Of a DNA stretch of 64,000 bases, positions 36,201-47,724 are shown piece by piece. Below the pieces are notes generated by a model, which was not told where the DNA came from, did not search any database, and was given only the letters and a program-made list of their open reading frames with translations. Both the position numbers and the translations under genes were made by a program. The DNA comes from Hordeum vulgare subsp. vulgare (Eukaryota; Streptophyta; Magnoliopsida; Poales; Poaceae): the NCBI RefSeq assembly GCF_904849725.1, contig NC_058524.1, positions 26,257,001-26,321,000 of the forward strand, written 5' to 3'. The first letter of the stretch is position 1; each line of letters opens with the position of its first letter.

Positions 36201-39200
36201 ACTATTTTTAAAAATTTAGCAATTTTTTGAATTTATGAATAAATTTCAAATTGACAAAAAAATTATATTTGATTTCTTAAATGTAAGAAGATTTTTGGGA
36301 AACTAAGAACATTTTTTGAACATTAACTTAATTTAAAACTTGAACAAAATTTTGATATTCCAAACAGTATTTGAAAATACCGAACATTTCCATAAAATAT
36401 GGAACATTTGTTTTTGAAATATCGAACATTTTTCTAAACTCCACAACATTTTTCGAAGTTATCAATGTTTTTGAAAAACAGAAAATATTTGCAATTTGGA
36501 ACATTTAAAAAAGAAATCAATTTGTTTTTAAAATTTATGAACAATGTTTGAAAAACAAATTTTTTTAAATTTGGAACACTTTTTATAAGCACAAATGTTT
36601 TTAAAAATTAAAAATAATTTTCGGACATGAATTTATTTTACAAATTGAACAAAGTTTGCAAATTTCTAACACTTTTTGAAAATACCAAATATTATTCTAA
36701 AGTACTGAACATTTCCTTAAAATACCGACCATTTTTTGGAACTCCCAGTCATTTTTTGAAGTTATGCAACCTTTTGAAAAACGGCAATTATTTGAAATTT
36801 AGAAAATCTTTTAAAATGCAAAAAAGTAAATTCAAAATTGAAGAACAATTTTTTTAATCCAGAACATTTATTAAATTTATGGAAATTTTGAAAAAAACGA
36901 CATTTTTTTAGATTTCAAACATTTTTTAAAAGCAAGAACATTTTTCGAAATATAAACAATTTTCAATCACGAAATTAGTTTCAAAATTTAAGAAACTTTT
37001 GATATTTCGAACAGTTTCTCAAAATACCAAACATTTTATTAAAATAACGATCATTTCTTAAAAAACCAAAAAAAATACCGAAACTTTTTTTGAAGTTATG
37101 TATATTTTTTAAGAACGCAACTATTTAAAATGTAGAACATTTTTGTATTTACCGAAAATATTTAAATCTGGCAGACAGACTTGCGGTAGGGTCCGGGGTC
37201 TTGCTCTCAACCGGGGATCGAGACGATCCGCGACTAGCTGATCAATCCTGCTGAGGTGCCCGTGGTGTGGCCGTCGCCGCAGTCTTCTCCATCGTCCTCT
37301 CCGCCATCAGCTCCGCTCCTGGCGAAAAGGAGAACGTCGATCCGCGGCAAGGGTTGCGCCGTCGCCCCCCAAGCCACCACCAGATTCAAAGCCACCCCCG
37401 TCAGACGAAAACCCTAACCCTAGCGTGAGAAGCTAATCGCCATGCGATCGCCTCCCTAATCGCTAGAGCGGTTTCCTAACGTGGTGAACCCCAAGATTGA
37501 CACGAGTACTTCTCTCTATGATTTTCCTATCGATTTTCACTATTTGAATCGATTTTTTGGTTTTTCTTTGGTTTTTTGCTTTTCTTTGAGTCTTTCTCTG
37601 TTTTTCCTTTTTTCAAATTTTAAAAACATGTCCATTTCCTCACACACATAGCACATTTTTTTTGTACAATCGATGCATTTTTTCTGCACATTTACATTTT
37701 ATTTAATATACAGTTCTTTCCAAATGTATTTTTACATGTCTCTTTTTTATACACATTGTACATTTTTCGTTTACATGAGAAATAGATTTATAGACCACTT
37801 TTCAAGTACAGGATTAACAGTTTTTAATATGAATATTTCTTAGTATGTGTTTGATATTTTCAAATACATGTTGACTATTTTTCTTAACGATAATTGCTTT
37901 TCAAATATGTGAACATTTTATAAGTTTCAAAAACTTATATTTGAAAATGTGGCATACATTTTATCGAATGCTATGAAACATTGATATATTGTATTAACAT
38001 TTTTGAACTACAACGCATATTTTCTGAATACAAGAGCATTTTTAGTGTCACAAACATTTTTCTTAAATCACATCAACGTTTTGATTAAATTAAGCTAACA
38101 AATATTTTACACTGTTCTACATTTTTCCAATTCACTGTTTTAAATATATCAAGTAAATATAGTTTCTTTAATATATGTACTTATAATATTATATAAAATA
38201 CGTACAAAAGAATAAAAACAATTGAAAAATGGGAAGGGAAATGAACTATCCCATAGGAACCTACTTGACCCAACAAATTAATCGGAACGCTGAGACGAGA
38301 GACCTTCTGTCTACCATAAAGCGAGACAAAGCCCCTCCCAAATTTTAGGTAGCTCCTACTTATCGCTCTTTGCGGCAACCCAGATTTATTTTTGTCTCCC
38401 AAGAATCATATAATTAACATTTTCCGTTTTTTCTCTTTCTTTTATTTCTATTCTTTCTTGCCTCGTTTTTTATTTACTTTTTCATTTTCTTTTGAAATTT
38501 GAAGAAAAATATTTTTCAAATTTGAAGAACGATTTTGGAAATCCAGACTATTTTTAAAAATTTAGCAATTTTTTGAATTTATGAATAAATTTCAAATTGA
38601 CAAAAAAATTATATTTGATTTCTTAAATGTAAGAAGATTTTTGGGAAACTAAGAACATTTTTTGAACATTAACTTAATTTAAAACTTGAACAAAATTTTG
38701 ATATTCCAAACAGTATTTGAAAATACCGAACATTTCCATAAAATATGGAACATTTGTTTTTGAAATATCAAACATTTTTCTAAACTCCACAACATTTTTC
38801 GAAGTTATCAATGTTTTTGAAAAACAGAAAATATTTGCAATTTGGAACATTTAAAAAAGAAATCAATTTGTTTTTAAAATTTATGAACAATGTTTGAAAA
38901 ACAAATTTTTTTAAATTTGGAACACTTTTTATAAGCACAAATGTTTTTAAAAATTAAAAATAATTTTCGGACATGAATTTATTTTACAAATTGAACAAAT
39001 TTTGCAAATTTCTAACACTTTTTGAAAATACCAAATATTATTCTAAAGTACTGAACATTTCCTTAAAATACCGACCATTTTTTGGAACTCCCAGTCATTT
39101 TTTGAAGTTATGCAACCTTTTGAAAAACGGCAATTATTTGAAATTTAGAAAATCTTTTAAAATGCAAAAAAGTAAATTCAAAATTGAAGAACAATTTTTT

Positions 39201-39512
39201 TAATCCAGAACATTTATTAAATTTATGGAAATTTTGAAAAAAACGACATTTTTTTAGATTTCAAACATTTTTTAAAAGCAAGAACATTTTTCGAAATATA
39301 AACAATTTTCAATCACGAAATTAGTTTCAAAATTTAAGAAACTTTTGATATTTCGAACAGTTTCTCAAAATACCAAACATTTTATTAAAATAACGGTCAT
39401 TTCTTAAAAAACCAAAAAAAATACCGAAACTTTCTTTGAAGTTATGTATATTTTTTAAGAACGCAACTATTTAAAATGTAGAACATTTTTGTATTTACCG
39501 AAAATATTTAAA
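30129..39512 (+). repeat. Tandem array, four 2346-bp units (LINE 5' end plus A/T-rich flank)
   Basis: Units: 30129-32474, 32475-34820, 34821-37166, 37167-39512. Each starts TCTGGCAGACAGACTTGCGG inside LINE ORF1, runs through the LINE 5' UTR and target duplication, then ~2 kb of A/T-rich flank ending CGAAAATATTTAAA. Units differ at only a handful of positions each. The junction shares just two bases (AA) between LINE and flank. The flank is full of degenerate 'GAACATTTTT' phrases. Recurring 73- and 76-codon frames (31143-31364 minus, 31935-32165 plus and their copies) have no recognisable domain and are not called. Since LINE sequence is in every unit, amplification followed LINE insertion. 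Confidence 0.97.
30270..30461 (-). promoter_or_regulatory. LINE 5' UTR / presumed internal promoter
   Basis: A GC-rich stretch upstream of the ORF1 ATG, ending at the target duplication (30462). It contains AAAACCCTAACCCTAGC (plus strand about 30370-30386), two telomere-like units resembling plant telo-box promoter motifs. Plant LINEs carry their promoter in the 5' UTR. Promoter function is inferred. This segment is repeated at +2346, +4692 and +7038. Confidence 0.5.
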
Positions 39513-41999
39513 ATCCGGAACATTTTTTGAAACAGAAACAGAAATATAATAAAATAAAATAAAAATAAAAAAGAAAATGAAAACAAAAATCGGTTCAGGA
39601 AACTTTTTAGATGTTTCCCAAAACTAGAAATAAACAGGTTCAAACCTCTGAAAGGATTTCAAAACCGGAATCAGTGAAAGGCGCTAATGCGTTAGCCCAT
39701 TAAAATGTCTCACCTCACCTTCGCCGTGCGTTTGCCGGACCACTCGCTGCAGCGAGCGATAAATAGAAGATTCCCAAATTTTATACAGGTTATAAAGCAA
39801 GAGAAATAGTTGGGCTGTCAACAGACCGAACAAGCGAACATTGCGCGCTCTGCTCCAGCCCCTCTCATCGGCCAAGATCCCACTAATAACAGTTTACCGG
39901 TTTTTTCTTGTTGCTATATATTTTCTCCCTTTACTTCTGTCTTGTTATACGTCTGTTTCTTCATATTTTTTCTTTGGGAGTATACTTTTTATAAGCTACA
40001 CGAGCAATAGTTTGGAAATATGAATTCGAAATATCAACAATTTTAAAAAGAGCATATAAATTTTTTGTATTCCTGAACACTTTCCTTATGGTATAAATAA
40101 ATTTTCTTTTACCATACATGAGAAACTATCCCATTAAATCGCATCTGTTGATAAATATGAAATGAGTGTGAAAATTATAAATGAACTAGTTTTAATGACA
40201 TATGCGTATTTTATGGTGTATGAAATTTCTTAAATATGTAAATCTATTTTGTTTCATTCTTATTGAACTAATTGTAAAATAGTAAAATTAATATTCAGTT
40301 TAAATGTATAAAAGGAAAAACATATTTTCATGGGGTGACAACCTATTTATATCTTGCCTGTGTGCATTATTCGCTACCTATGTTAGTTTTGTTCATTCCT
40401 TTTCCTTTTTATTCTTTCTAAAAAATGCATTGAAATTTTTTGAAAATAAACATTTCTAAATTTCTTTACATATTGTTCTAAATAGTTCGCACCATTCAAA
40501 ACAATGTTCGACATTTCCAAATAAATGTACATGACAATGAAAAAAATGTTCACACGCTTCAAAAATTGCCCATGAAAATTTTCAAAAATATTAACACGAT
40601 GTAGAATAAAATGTGCATGTAGTGTACAGAAAATGTTTCATTGTATCAGCTTGGCCATAACTACAGTACCTTCAGCGCCCGCCACTCCGCCCTCACAATA
40701 GTAACACTAGAATTATGAAAGAGGAGTTGCACTTGGCGCGCGATACATCCGTGGGGGAGCGGTTTCATGGAGGTTGGATGGGGCGCCCACTGGCGAGACC
40801 AAACAAGGGCAAAGAAGAGAGGAGAACGAAAGATCAAAAATGTTTACAGATTTAAGAAAAAATGCCAGTGCTACCAACCCGAACCTGTTGGACCAAAAAA
40901 AATGGAACTAAAGTAGTCAGAAGCGGAAAGAAGCACCGCCCACTAGAGTACTTTCCTGTTTTTCGTTTCTGATTTTTTGTTACGAAAAAATATATAATAA
41001 AAAAGGTTTACAGATTTAAAGAAAAAAGGTTCATCCATTTGAAAAAAGTTCATATCTTTAAAAAAGTATCAATATTTTTGAAAACATTTCATCAATTTGA
41101 AAAAAAAGTTCATCCGATTTAAGAAAAGTACTTTATTATGAAAAAAATCATAAAATTTTCAAAGAAATATCATGTATTTTCTAAAAAAGTTCATTGAACA
41201 GAAAAAAAAGTTCGTAATCTTAAAAAAGTTCATCCATTTTCCAAAATATGTTCATTAAATTTCAAAGAAATTCATCAATATTCAAAAGAGTTCATCAATC
41301 TTAAAAAGTATTCACTGAAATTTTTAAAAAGTTCATCGATATTCAAATAAGTTCAAAGAACTTTTTCTCAAAAAGAAAGTATCACAAGCGCCTCGATGGC
41401 CGGCTCAGTTCGAACGCAACGGGCGCCAGTTAACAACCATGCATGGTAACTGGCGCCTGTGGCGCCAAATAGGAAATGCCGCAAAATTAATCTGACAGTT
41501 GGATGACTTGGCTCAAGCAATGTTTTAGTGGGATAGCCCACTAGTTATCATGAGAGATAGTTTGGTTGGTTGGTTTGCTTGTTTCGTTTTTTTACATTTA
41601 CATTTTATTTACTTTTTCATATTTCAGAATATTCAACATATACTGTAGAAATTAATTAATTAATTTGGAGAAAATTTCACATCACGTAAACATGTTCGTG
41701 CAATGTAAAAAATTGTTTGCAGAATTTGAAAATTCTTCATATCATTCAAAAAATGCCTGTGTTGGTTCAGAAGTGTTCACACAGTTCATGACATTTTGTG
41801 AAAGTGTTCATGAAAATGTCAAGAAGTATTTTCTTAAGTTTTAAAAGAAAAAATGTACCATTATAACTTTTTTCAGTAACATTTTGTGAAAGTGTTCATG
41901 AAAGTGTTCATGAAAATTACCGGGACATGTTTCAGTAACGTTTTTTCCATGAATAAAAAGCTATCAATGTATTGTATCATTGTATGTAAGTTATTGGCT
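39513..41999. repeat. A/T-rich degenerate-repeat region, no gene seen
   Basis: Beyond the array the unit's flank continues unamplified. Loose short-period repeats dominate ('GAACATTTTTTGAAA' near 39520; 'GTTCATCCATTTGAAAAAAG' variants at 41020-41360). A small GC-rich patch at 39690-39890 contains TCGCTGCAGCGAGCGATAAATAG, whose inverse resembles part of the array unit (31310-31345). I see no coding frame with protein-like composition. Probably decayed transposon sequence of unknown class. Confidence 0.6.
41422..41457. repeat. Inverted repeat, 11-bp arms
   Basis: GGCGCCAGTTA (41422-41432) and TAACTGGCGCC (41447-41457) are perfect inverse copies around a 14-base spacer containing the palindrome CCATGCATGG. 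The arms stand out as GC-rich in A/T-rich surroundings. Function unknown. Confidence 0.9.
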
Positions 42000-42314
42000 G
42001 TCTGGTGCGTAAATTACCATGCTATATGCACTAGGTTATCACGGGATATTTCTAGAACTCTTCGCCTAAGGTGGAAAGTTATCAGGTTAGTTATACTTAA
42101 ATTATCATCTTATTTACACAAAAGTAATCGGGGGTATATTTCAATAATTTTTTCACATCGGATGGCAAAAAAAGTGATATTTTATTTGAACTTGTCAGGA
42201 GCCAAGTAGTGGGCGAGTTGACTAGTGTGTTAAGATCTCAATATTGAAGTCTTGAGTTTAATTCTCAGCTTTAGCAAGATTTGTTTCAACATCTTTTTCT
42301 CTCAAAAATTTATG

Positions 42315-42723
42315 ATGTCTACGACGTGTGAGTTACCAAGCTATTTACACAAAAATTAGCCGAGGGTATTTCGTCAATGTGCCTCCCTCCACCCGATCGC
42401 AAAATTTACCAAGACCGAGGTACATAAGTTATCAGGTCAGCGAGGTGTGACTTACCGTGATATTCACATAAAAGTTATCGGGGGTATATTTCATCACGTC
42501 TCTTCGCCAAAGTTACCAGCACCGGGCTGCATAAGTTATCAGGTCTCCCATGTGTGAGTTACCATGCTATTCACACCAAAGTTACCGGGAAATATTGCGT
42601 CAGCCCCCACCCCACGCCAAAGTTATCAGGACTGGGTTATATAAGTTATCAGGTATGTGATATGCGAGTTATCCTAATATTCACACAAAAGTGACCGGGG
42701 AGTATCCTCCTGGTCGCCAAAAT
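42315..42723 (+). repeat. Diverged tandem repeat of about 101-110 bp
   Basis: Successive units start near 42315 (partial), 42406, 42513 and 42623. Shared phrases in order are 'ATAAGTTATCAGGT', 'TGTGAGTTACC', 'TATTCACACAAAAGTTA' and 'CCGGGGGTAT'. More diverged relatives are at 42000-42180. Units differ by an estimated 20-30%. Not coding. Confidence 0.8.
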
Positions 42724-43074
42724 TACCACGGTGTCATCAACTCTAGATGAGTTGATAAAATAGTCTACTTATGTGCGGAAAAGATTGGACATTGTATTAA
42801 CTTTTGTGCCAACATAAAAGAGGAGACAAGTTAAATAGCCTATTTGATTTCATTTTGTCAAGAATAAGGAACATAGGTAAGCTGGTAGGCTAGTTGAGTT
42901 ACCTCATGAAGGGTACAAGGATCAAATCTTGTGTGCACCATTTTTATGTGAAAAAAACAAAGGAAAAACTCGGACATACTATGGTTTTCTGCAGAAGGAA
43001 ATAACAATCGATCTAAAACAAGTAGAGGGATCACGTGGGAGAAGCGAGCGATCGTCGGGCCCTGCGAATCTGTC

Positions 43075-43102
43075 GCTAACGTCCGGTCGACTGGACGTTA
43101 GC
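43075..43102. repeat. 28-bp near-perfect palindrome
   Basis: GCTAACGTCC and GGACGTTAGC flank GGTCGACT; the whole is self-complementary except one base pair. It follows a GC-richer patch (43030-43075) in A/T-rich DNA and is probably part of an old transposon end. Confidence 0.85.
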
Positions 43103-45180
43103 TTTCTTGGTTTGTAAAAATGTTTGTGACATAAAAAGTCATGAACTCAATATGTTTTGTGAATTTTAAGAAAATTGTAAATGTTCATGGATTAGAAAAT
43201 GTCCATGAATTCAAAATAATAATCATGAATTTTACAAATGTATATGAAATTGGTTTTTTTTATGAAATTTAACTTTTTTTTATGAATTTGGAAAAGTCAA
43301 GGAATTCAACAAACATTGCTCTCTCTTATCTAGATTAATTGATTCTGCTAGTGCAGCGTCACTTAATTTGAATGAGAGGGGGTATTGAATTTGAAAACAA
43401 AAAAATAAGAATTAAAAAATGTTCACAAGTTTGAACAATATTCATGACTTTGAAAATTTTCATGAATTTGAAACTGCTTGCTACTTCAAACAATGTTTAG
43501 AAATTTTGCAAAATCACAAATTGAAAGTTGTTCACTTATTTGAAGATTTTCATGGAAAGAAATTTGTTTACAATTTATACAGTGTGTAGGAATTTAAAGA
43601 AACAAATAGAAAAAAGTAGAATTGGTTGAAAAAAACAATTTGGAACCTTCCTAAAACCGCTAGAAGGTTCCGAAAACCGGTCCCCCAAAGCCTTCTAAAA
43701 ACCGCTCGCTCAAAGCGCAAACATGTCATCCCCCTGTGAGTGTAGAGTTATTGATCACTATGCTTCACGATAATTACAAAAGATATATAGCATTCAAGCA
43801 ACTAGCCGAACCGACCATCCATAAAGGTATAAGGGGTGTTAGAATATTTTCTAGCCCCTAGGCATTGGCCTTACTGGCTTGTATTATGAGTACCGAGAGC
43901 TAGGGTTTGAGGAAGAGCAGCTGCCGTCAGAAAATACTTTTGGCCCCTCGCCTCTGGATGCCATATTGGCACTCAGAGTTGAGGGGACCTCGGATCATTC
44001 ATAATTTTATGGTATTCGTAGGAGTCCAGTGGAGGTCGTGATGTCTTTTACTAATATAACTACTCTGGCCTATTTGTCGGTGCCATGGAAGCAGAGATTT
44101 GCGTCCTCGCTGATTTGATTATCTAGATTTCATGAGTTGTTAGTATATCATGTTTCTTTTGTTGGTTTAGTTTCTTGCGGAGCTGGAAACTTTTCTTCAC
44201 ACAACAATGAAAATCTTGTGATTCGACGTCCTGCACTCCTAGGGGATCACGATCATCCCCGGCCCAAGTACGTTCATTGCTCATGGCTTCCTTTTCTTTG
44301 GATGGACGACTTATTAGGCTTTCAGAAATCTTTATTGGAGATCAAGTTCGTGCAGATAAATGAGTGATAGTACCGTTTTGCTTCGCTCCAGTTGCAGTTT
44401 CTTCATTGAAGTCTTGGAAGTATTTCGTCTTTTCTTTTCAAGAGTATTTCGTCTCTTGCAAGGGGTAGTTTCTTGGATTTTGGATCGAAAGCATTGAACC
44501 TCTAATGTTTGTGAGTATGAATAATGTTTTGGGTGTTTTCCAAACAAAAAACCTACAAGTATTCCCAAAAGAATCAACATGTTGCATTCATATAAAGAAT
44601 TCCAAATTTTGGAGAAGTCACATATAAATGTCTCACTCATATACGATAAGACAAAATTTTGGAGGTGACATATACACTTTTTTGTTCTCATGTACAAAAA
44701 GGACAAATTTTGGACAAGTGTACATCTTGTCCACAAGCGCGTTAGCAAAAGCGTGCATCTTATCCACATAATTTTTTTCTTATCCAGGCCTTAGTGTGGA
44801 TAACATTTATATTGAAAATTCCAGCCAACATATGATTTATGTTTTTTCTTCTTCAGTGTGGAACAATCATGATATATTCATACTTGTTGAAATGATAAAT
44901 AACTGATACTACTTTCTATCCGTAAATGTTGTTGCGAATTCATGTTTGATCTTATCATGAACCAAAACTTAGCTCCTGTAAAAAAAGGGTAATACTTAGC
45001 CATCTGGTGAATAGGAGAAGAAATTTAGTAGTGCCGTGCTTGATTGGGTGTAGGACAAGGACAGGAAACGGGCGGGCTGGCACATCAGGAGCGATTCGCG
45101 TCATGTCATCATGCACGCGACAATCGTGACCCCGAATCCCGTATGATTCATCATAATAATCCGAAAAGCAATGAATTATC
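43103..45180. other. A/T-rich intergenic sequence, nothing convincing
   Basis: 43103-43640 is dominated by 'CATGAATTTG' type phrases like those before it. 43740-44400 looks more unique, but its open frames (for example 76 codons at 44137-44367 and 145 codons on minus at 44332-44769) have unbalanced composition and no domain I recognise. 44400-45180 shows no repeat structure or gene. Confidence 0.5.
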
Positions 45181-45542
45181 ACTTTCTTTCTTTTCTTTCT
45201 CTATGTCAAGATCATCGCCCCAGATGAGATCCCTGTTCATCGATCATCTCCTCGACGCAATTACAGAGGCATGCATCATGCATATTCGAAGTAAAACAGC
45301 ACAGGAAACAAAAACCAGAAGGGAAAACAGAGATCGGGCTCGTTGAAAAGCTCGAGAGAAACGAGGTAGCATCGATCCTTTTCTTGAAGAACAGACACAC
45401 GCAACTAAGACGCGCCAAAAACAAAAAACTAGGACGCGCAGAGTATACAAAGAGGGAGAACCGCAGGAGGTTAATTACAGGATGGAGCCGTAGCGAGCGA
45501 AGGCATGAACATGATGGTCGGATTGTGGCCGGCCGATGAGGA

Positions 45543-45737
45543 TCAGGGGATGACGGTGGCGGAGTCGAGGCGGTCGAGGCGGCTCCAGACCTCGGCGAAG
45601 GCGGCCGGCGTGCGGCGGCCGCAGGCGACGACGAGGAGGATCCGCTGCAGCTCCCGCACGAGGTGCACGAGCCGCCGCGCCGGCGCCAGCAGCAGCGTGA
45701 AGGGCAGCAGCCAGACGCCCAGCTCCAGGATGAACAT
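45543..45737 (-). CDS. Small hypothetical membrane protein, 64 aa
   Basis: A single-exon frame on minus from ATG at 45737 to TGA at 45543. It starts MFILELGVWLLPFTLLLAP, a hydrophobic segment long enough to span a membrane (about residues 2-20), followed by a basic stretch (ARRLVHLVRELQR), a second hydrophobic patch (ILLVVAC) and a polar tail ending LDRLDSATVIP. The codons are strongly G/C-ending, as in grass genes, in otherwise A/T-rich DNA. A TATA-like CTTATAAG lies 160 bp upstream, and a long presumed 3' UTR follows. The next in-frame upstream codon giving a longer frame is TTG, so ATG at 45737 is preferred. I do not recognise the family. Longer frames on the same strand (117 and 194 codons) are low-complexity shadows. 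It could instead be the C-terminal exon of a longer gene. Confidence 0.45.
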   Translation of the reverse strand: MFILELGVWLLPFTLLLAPARRLVHLVRELQRILLVVACGRRTPAAFAEVWSRLDRLDSATVIP

Positions 45738-46508
45738 CGTCGCCAACCACCCACCTTCTCTGCCTCTCTTCTCGATCGTCTGCCTGTTCCCGGCACGATG
45801 GATCAGCTAATCCTCCGGTGGTTCCCAACTAACGCGCAATAATTCGGCGCGAATGATGGATGGATGGTTCGTTGCGCCGGGGTGGTAGGGTGGTAGCTTA
45901 TAAGATAGTGGCAGAGTTAACCAAGCGTGTGTGCGTGGCCTGGCGAATGGGCCGAAGGAATATGATTGGCATGCTGCTGGGTGCTGGCCATGGCTATAGT
46001 TGGTCACACGCCAGGTCTCCACGTACGCCCAACGCCCAACGCATCGTGGATTTATATATGCAACCACCACTATCAGACTCGATCGGTTCATCCGGTAGCA
46101 GGCTAGCAGCTGTGATGCGACCCGTTGGCGATCGAGCATGGTGCGGTGGAATTAATGGCTCAAATCTGGAGGACACACATGGCCGAACGACGACCTGGAA
46201 GCGTAGCGTGTTGCGCGTGGTCGTGTGCTACTGCAGGCGTAGTGGCCCAGGCGTCGCTGCAGTACAGTAGAGGATATACTCCATGATGCAACATGGTGTG
46301 GACCGATCGGGTCTCCGATTTATGTGCCGTCCCGTAGGCTCCACCCGGATCGACCTAAGAGGAAGGGCTGGGTCGCCCGCCACCTCGCTTGGATGTGACC
46401 CACTGGCTGTCGACAACTGAACTGAACTGACAGGTTCAGCAGAGAGAGACAGATAAGATTAATTGGTCAACGTGTTGTGAAAGATTTCTAACCACAATTA
46501 GCAAGCAA
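45738..46508. other. Upstream region between the small ORF and tRNA-Asp
   Basis: About 770 bp of moderately GC-rich, apparently unique sequence. An open 136-codon frame on plus (45860-46270) has biased composition and no domain; I read it as promoter or spacer sequence. No repeats seen. Confidence 0.4.
45897..45904 (-). promoter_or_regulatory. Possible TATA box of the 64-aa ORF
   Basis: CTTATAAG, read on minus as CTATCTTATAAGCTACC, lies 160 bp upstream of the ATG at 45737. Position is right for a core promoter with a ~130-base 5' UTR. Inference only. Confidence 0.3.
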
Positions 46509-46580
46509 GTCGTTGTAGTATAGTGGTAAGTATTCCCGCCTGTCACGCGGGTGACCCGGGTTCGATCCCCGGCAACGGCG
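46509..46580 (+). tRNA. tRNA-Asp (anticodon GTC)
   Basis: 72 nt with a full cloverleaf. The acceptor arms GTCGTTG / CAACGGC pair with one G-T, and the discriminator is G. The D arm region is TAGTATAGTGGTAAG. The anticodon stem CCCGC / GCGGG closes a 7-base loop with GTC at 46542-46544. The T arm CCGGG TTCGATC CCCGG forms a perfect B box. No intron and no encoded CCA, as in nuclear plant tRNA genes. A T6 run follows. Confidence 0.97.
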
Positions 46581-46585
46581 ATACG

Positions 46586-46591
46586 TTTTTT
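46586..46591 (+). terminator. Pol III terminator of tRNA-Asp
   Basis: TTTTTT begins five bases after the discriminator base, the usual place for RNA polymerase III termination. Confidence 0.9.
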
Positions 46592-47696
46592 GTTTCTTTC
46601 CCTTCCTTACAAAAATTTATACTCTAAGATATACGCTGTGGATGGGTATCTTGTGTACATGTCACTGTCACGTATACTAGTATTACGTAGTAGCGATCGC
46701 AACCGCCCAATAATTCGGGCGACACGCATGTCGGCACGTAGTACGTACGAAGATTGATGTTGGAGTCTCCAAGAGAGACCTGCGCGATCTTATCGACTCC
46801 TCCCACACCCCATTCGCCATTGGCTGCTCCCTGCGCTGTTCTCCGTCCCGGATCTGTCGGCCTATCAACCTGTGAAAGAACAGCCCAACGACCGAGATGC
46901 TTCGGCGCCAGAGAGGGCCCGATATTGTTGGTTTCACTCTTTCTTTCTTTCTTTGAGCATAATGAATGTCTCACTCAATCATGGGGTGGTTGATGTTGAT
47001 GACCTTGTAATCATTCATTCATTCATGCGACTTTTAGAAAGCTCGGCGATTTAAACGGGGAAGGATTGGACGAGCGCGCGCAGTTTTTGATAAAAAGTGA
47101 AACAATTTTGGAAATAAATCCCGTCATTAGTGCTGTCGTCTCAGCTAACCCTGCCTGCATTGGCTCTTTCCTTCTCTCACGGGCCATGCATCCTCGTGGG
47201 AAGTGAATAAAGAAGAAGAGGTGGGTCGTAGTATTTCGAGGGGCATTCAATTGAGTATGAGGTTGTTGAGATAAACGAGGGCATTCAATTGAATTACGCC
47301 TAACACTTTTGAAATTCTTGGATTCTCAAAGTCGCCCTATGCACTTGGACGGAGGGAGTAATTGCCTACTAAGATGCAAATTGGGTATATGTAACTCTTG
47401 AAACGGGGCCACTGATCCATATGCAATATGGTTTCCCTGACCAGGTGGCATAGACATTTCATTATACAGGTTACTAGATCATTGATGGCCAACGTTGCCG
47501 CACCCATTCATTTTAATAATAAAATGATAGGGATTTGTAAATATATGGCATTTGGTCATTAATTTTACTCATAAGCTCATATAATAAAAGGAAATTAAAA
47601 TAAATCAAGCTACAAAAATATGAATATCAAATTTGCATGAACTTACCCATAATTGGGTAGTAATCCTAGTGAAGAATTTATGGGTTTTAAATTAAC
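46592..47696. other. Intergenic sequence with a Stowaway-type end
   Basis: About 1.1 kb, unique-looking at first, without a convincing gene. TGGACGGAGGGAGTA at 47346-47360 is the typical right terminus of Stowaway-like (Tc1/Mariner) MITEs, with TA. The matching left end is not evident, so it is probably a fragment. A/T-rich sequence follows to 47696. Confidence 0.5.
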
Positions 47697-47724
47697 TACT
47701 CCCTTCATCTCAGTTTACAAGTCA

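Noticed and set aside
30129..39512. Regular spacing suggested a CRISPR-like or centromeric satellite array
   Set aside because: Units are 2.3 kb, contiguous and without spacers, and contain LINE sequence; far from any CRISPR format and unlike ~150-180-bp plant centromere satellites.
44332..44769. 145-codon minus frame
   Set aside because: Cys/Leu/Thr-rich with repeated 'TCTTGTCCA'-type phrases and no domain; treated as chance.
45212..45828. Longer minus-strand frames (194 and 117 codons) overlapping the 64-aa ORF
   Set aside because: Ser/Arg/Ala/Pro-biased off-frame translations of a G/C-ending coding region; the 64-aa frame has the balanced, hydrophobic-basic pattern.
45860..46270. 136-codon plus frame upstream of tRNA-Asp
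   Set aside because: No domain, unusual composition, and it overlaps the presumed promoter of the small ORF.
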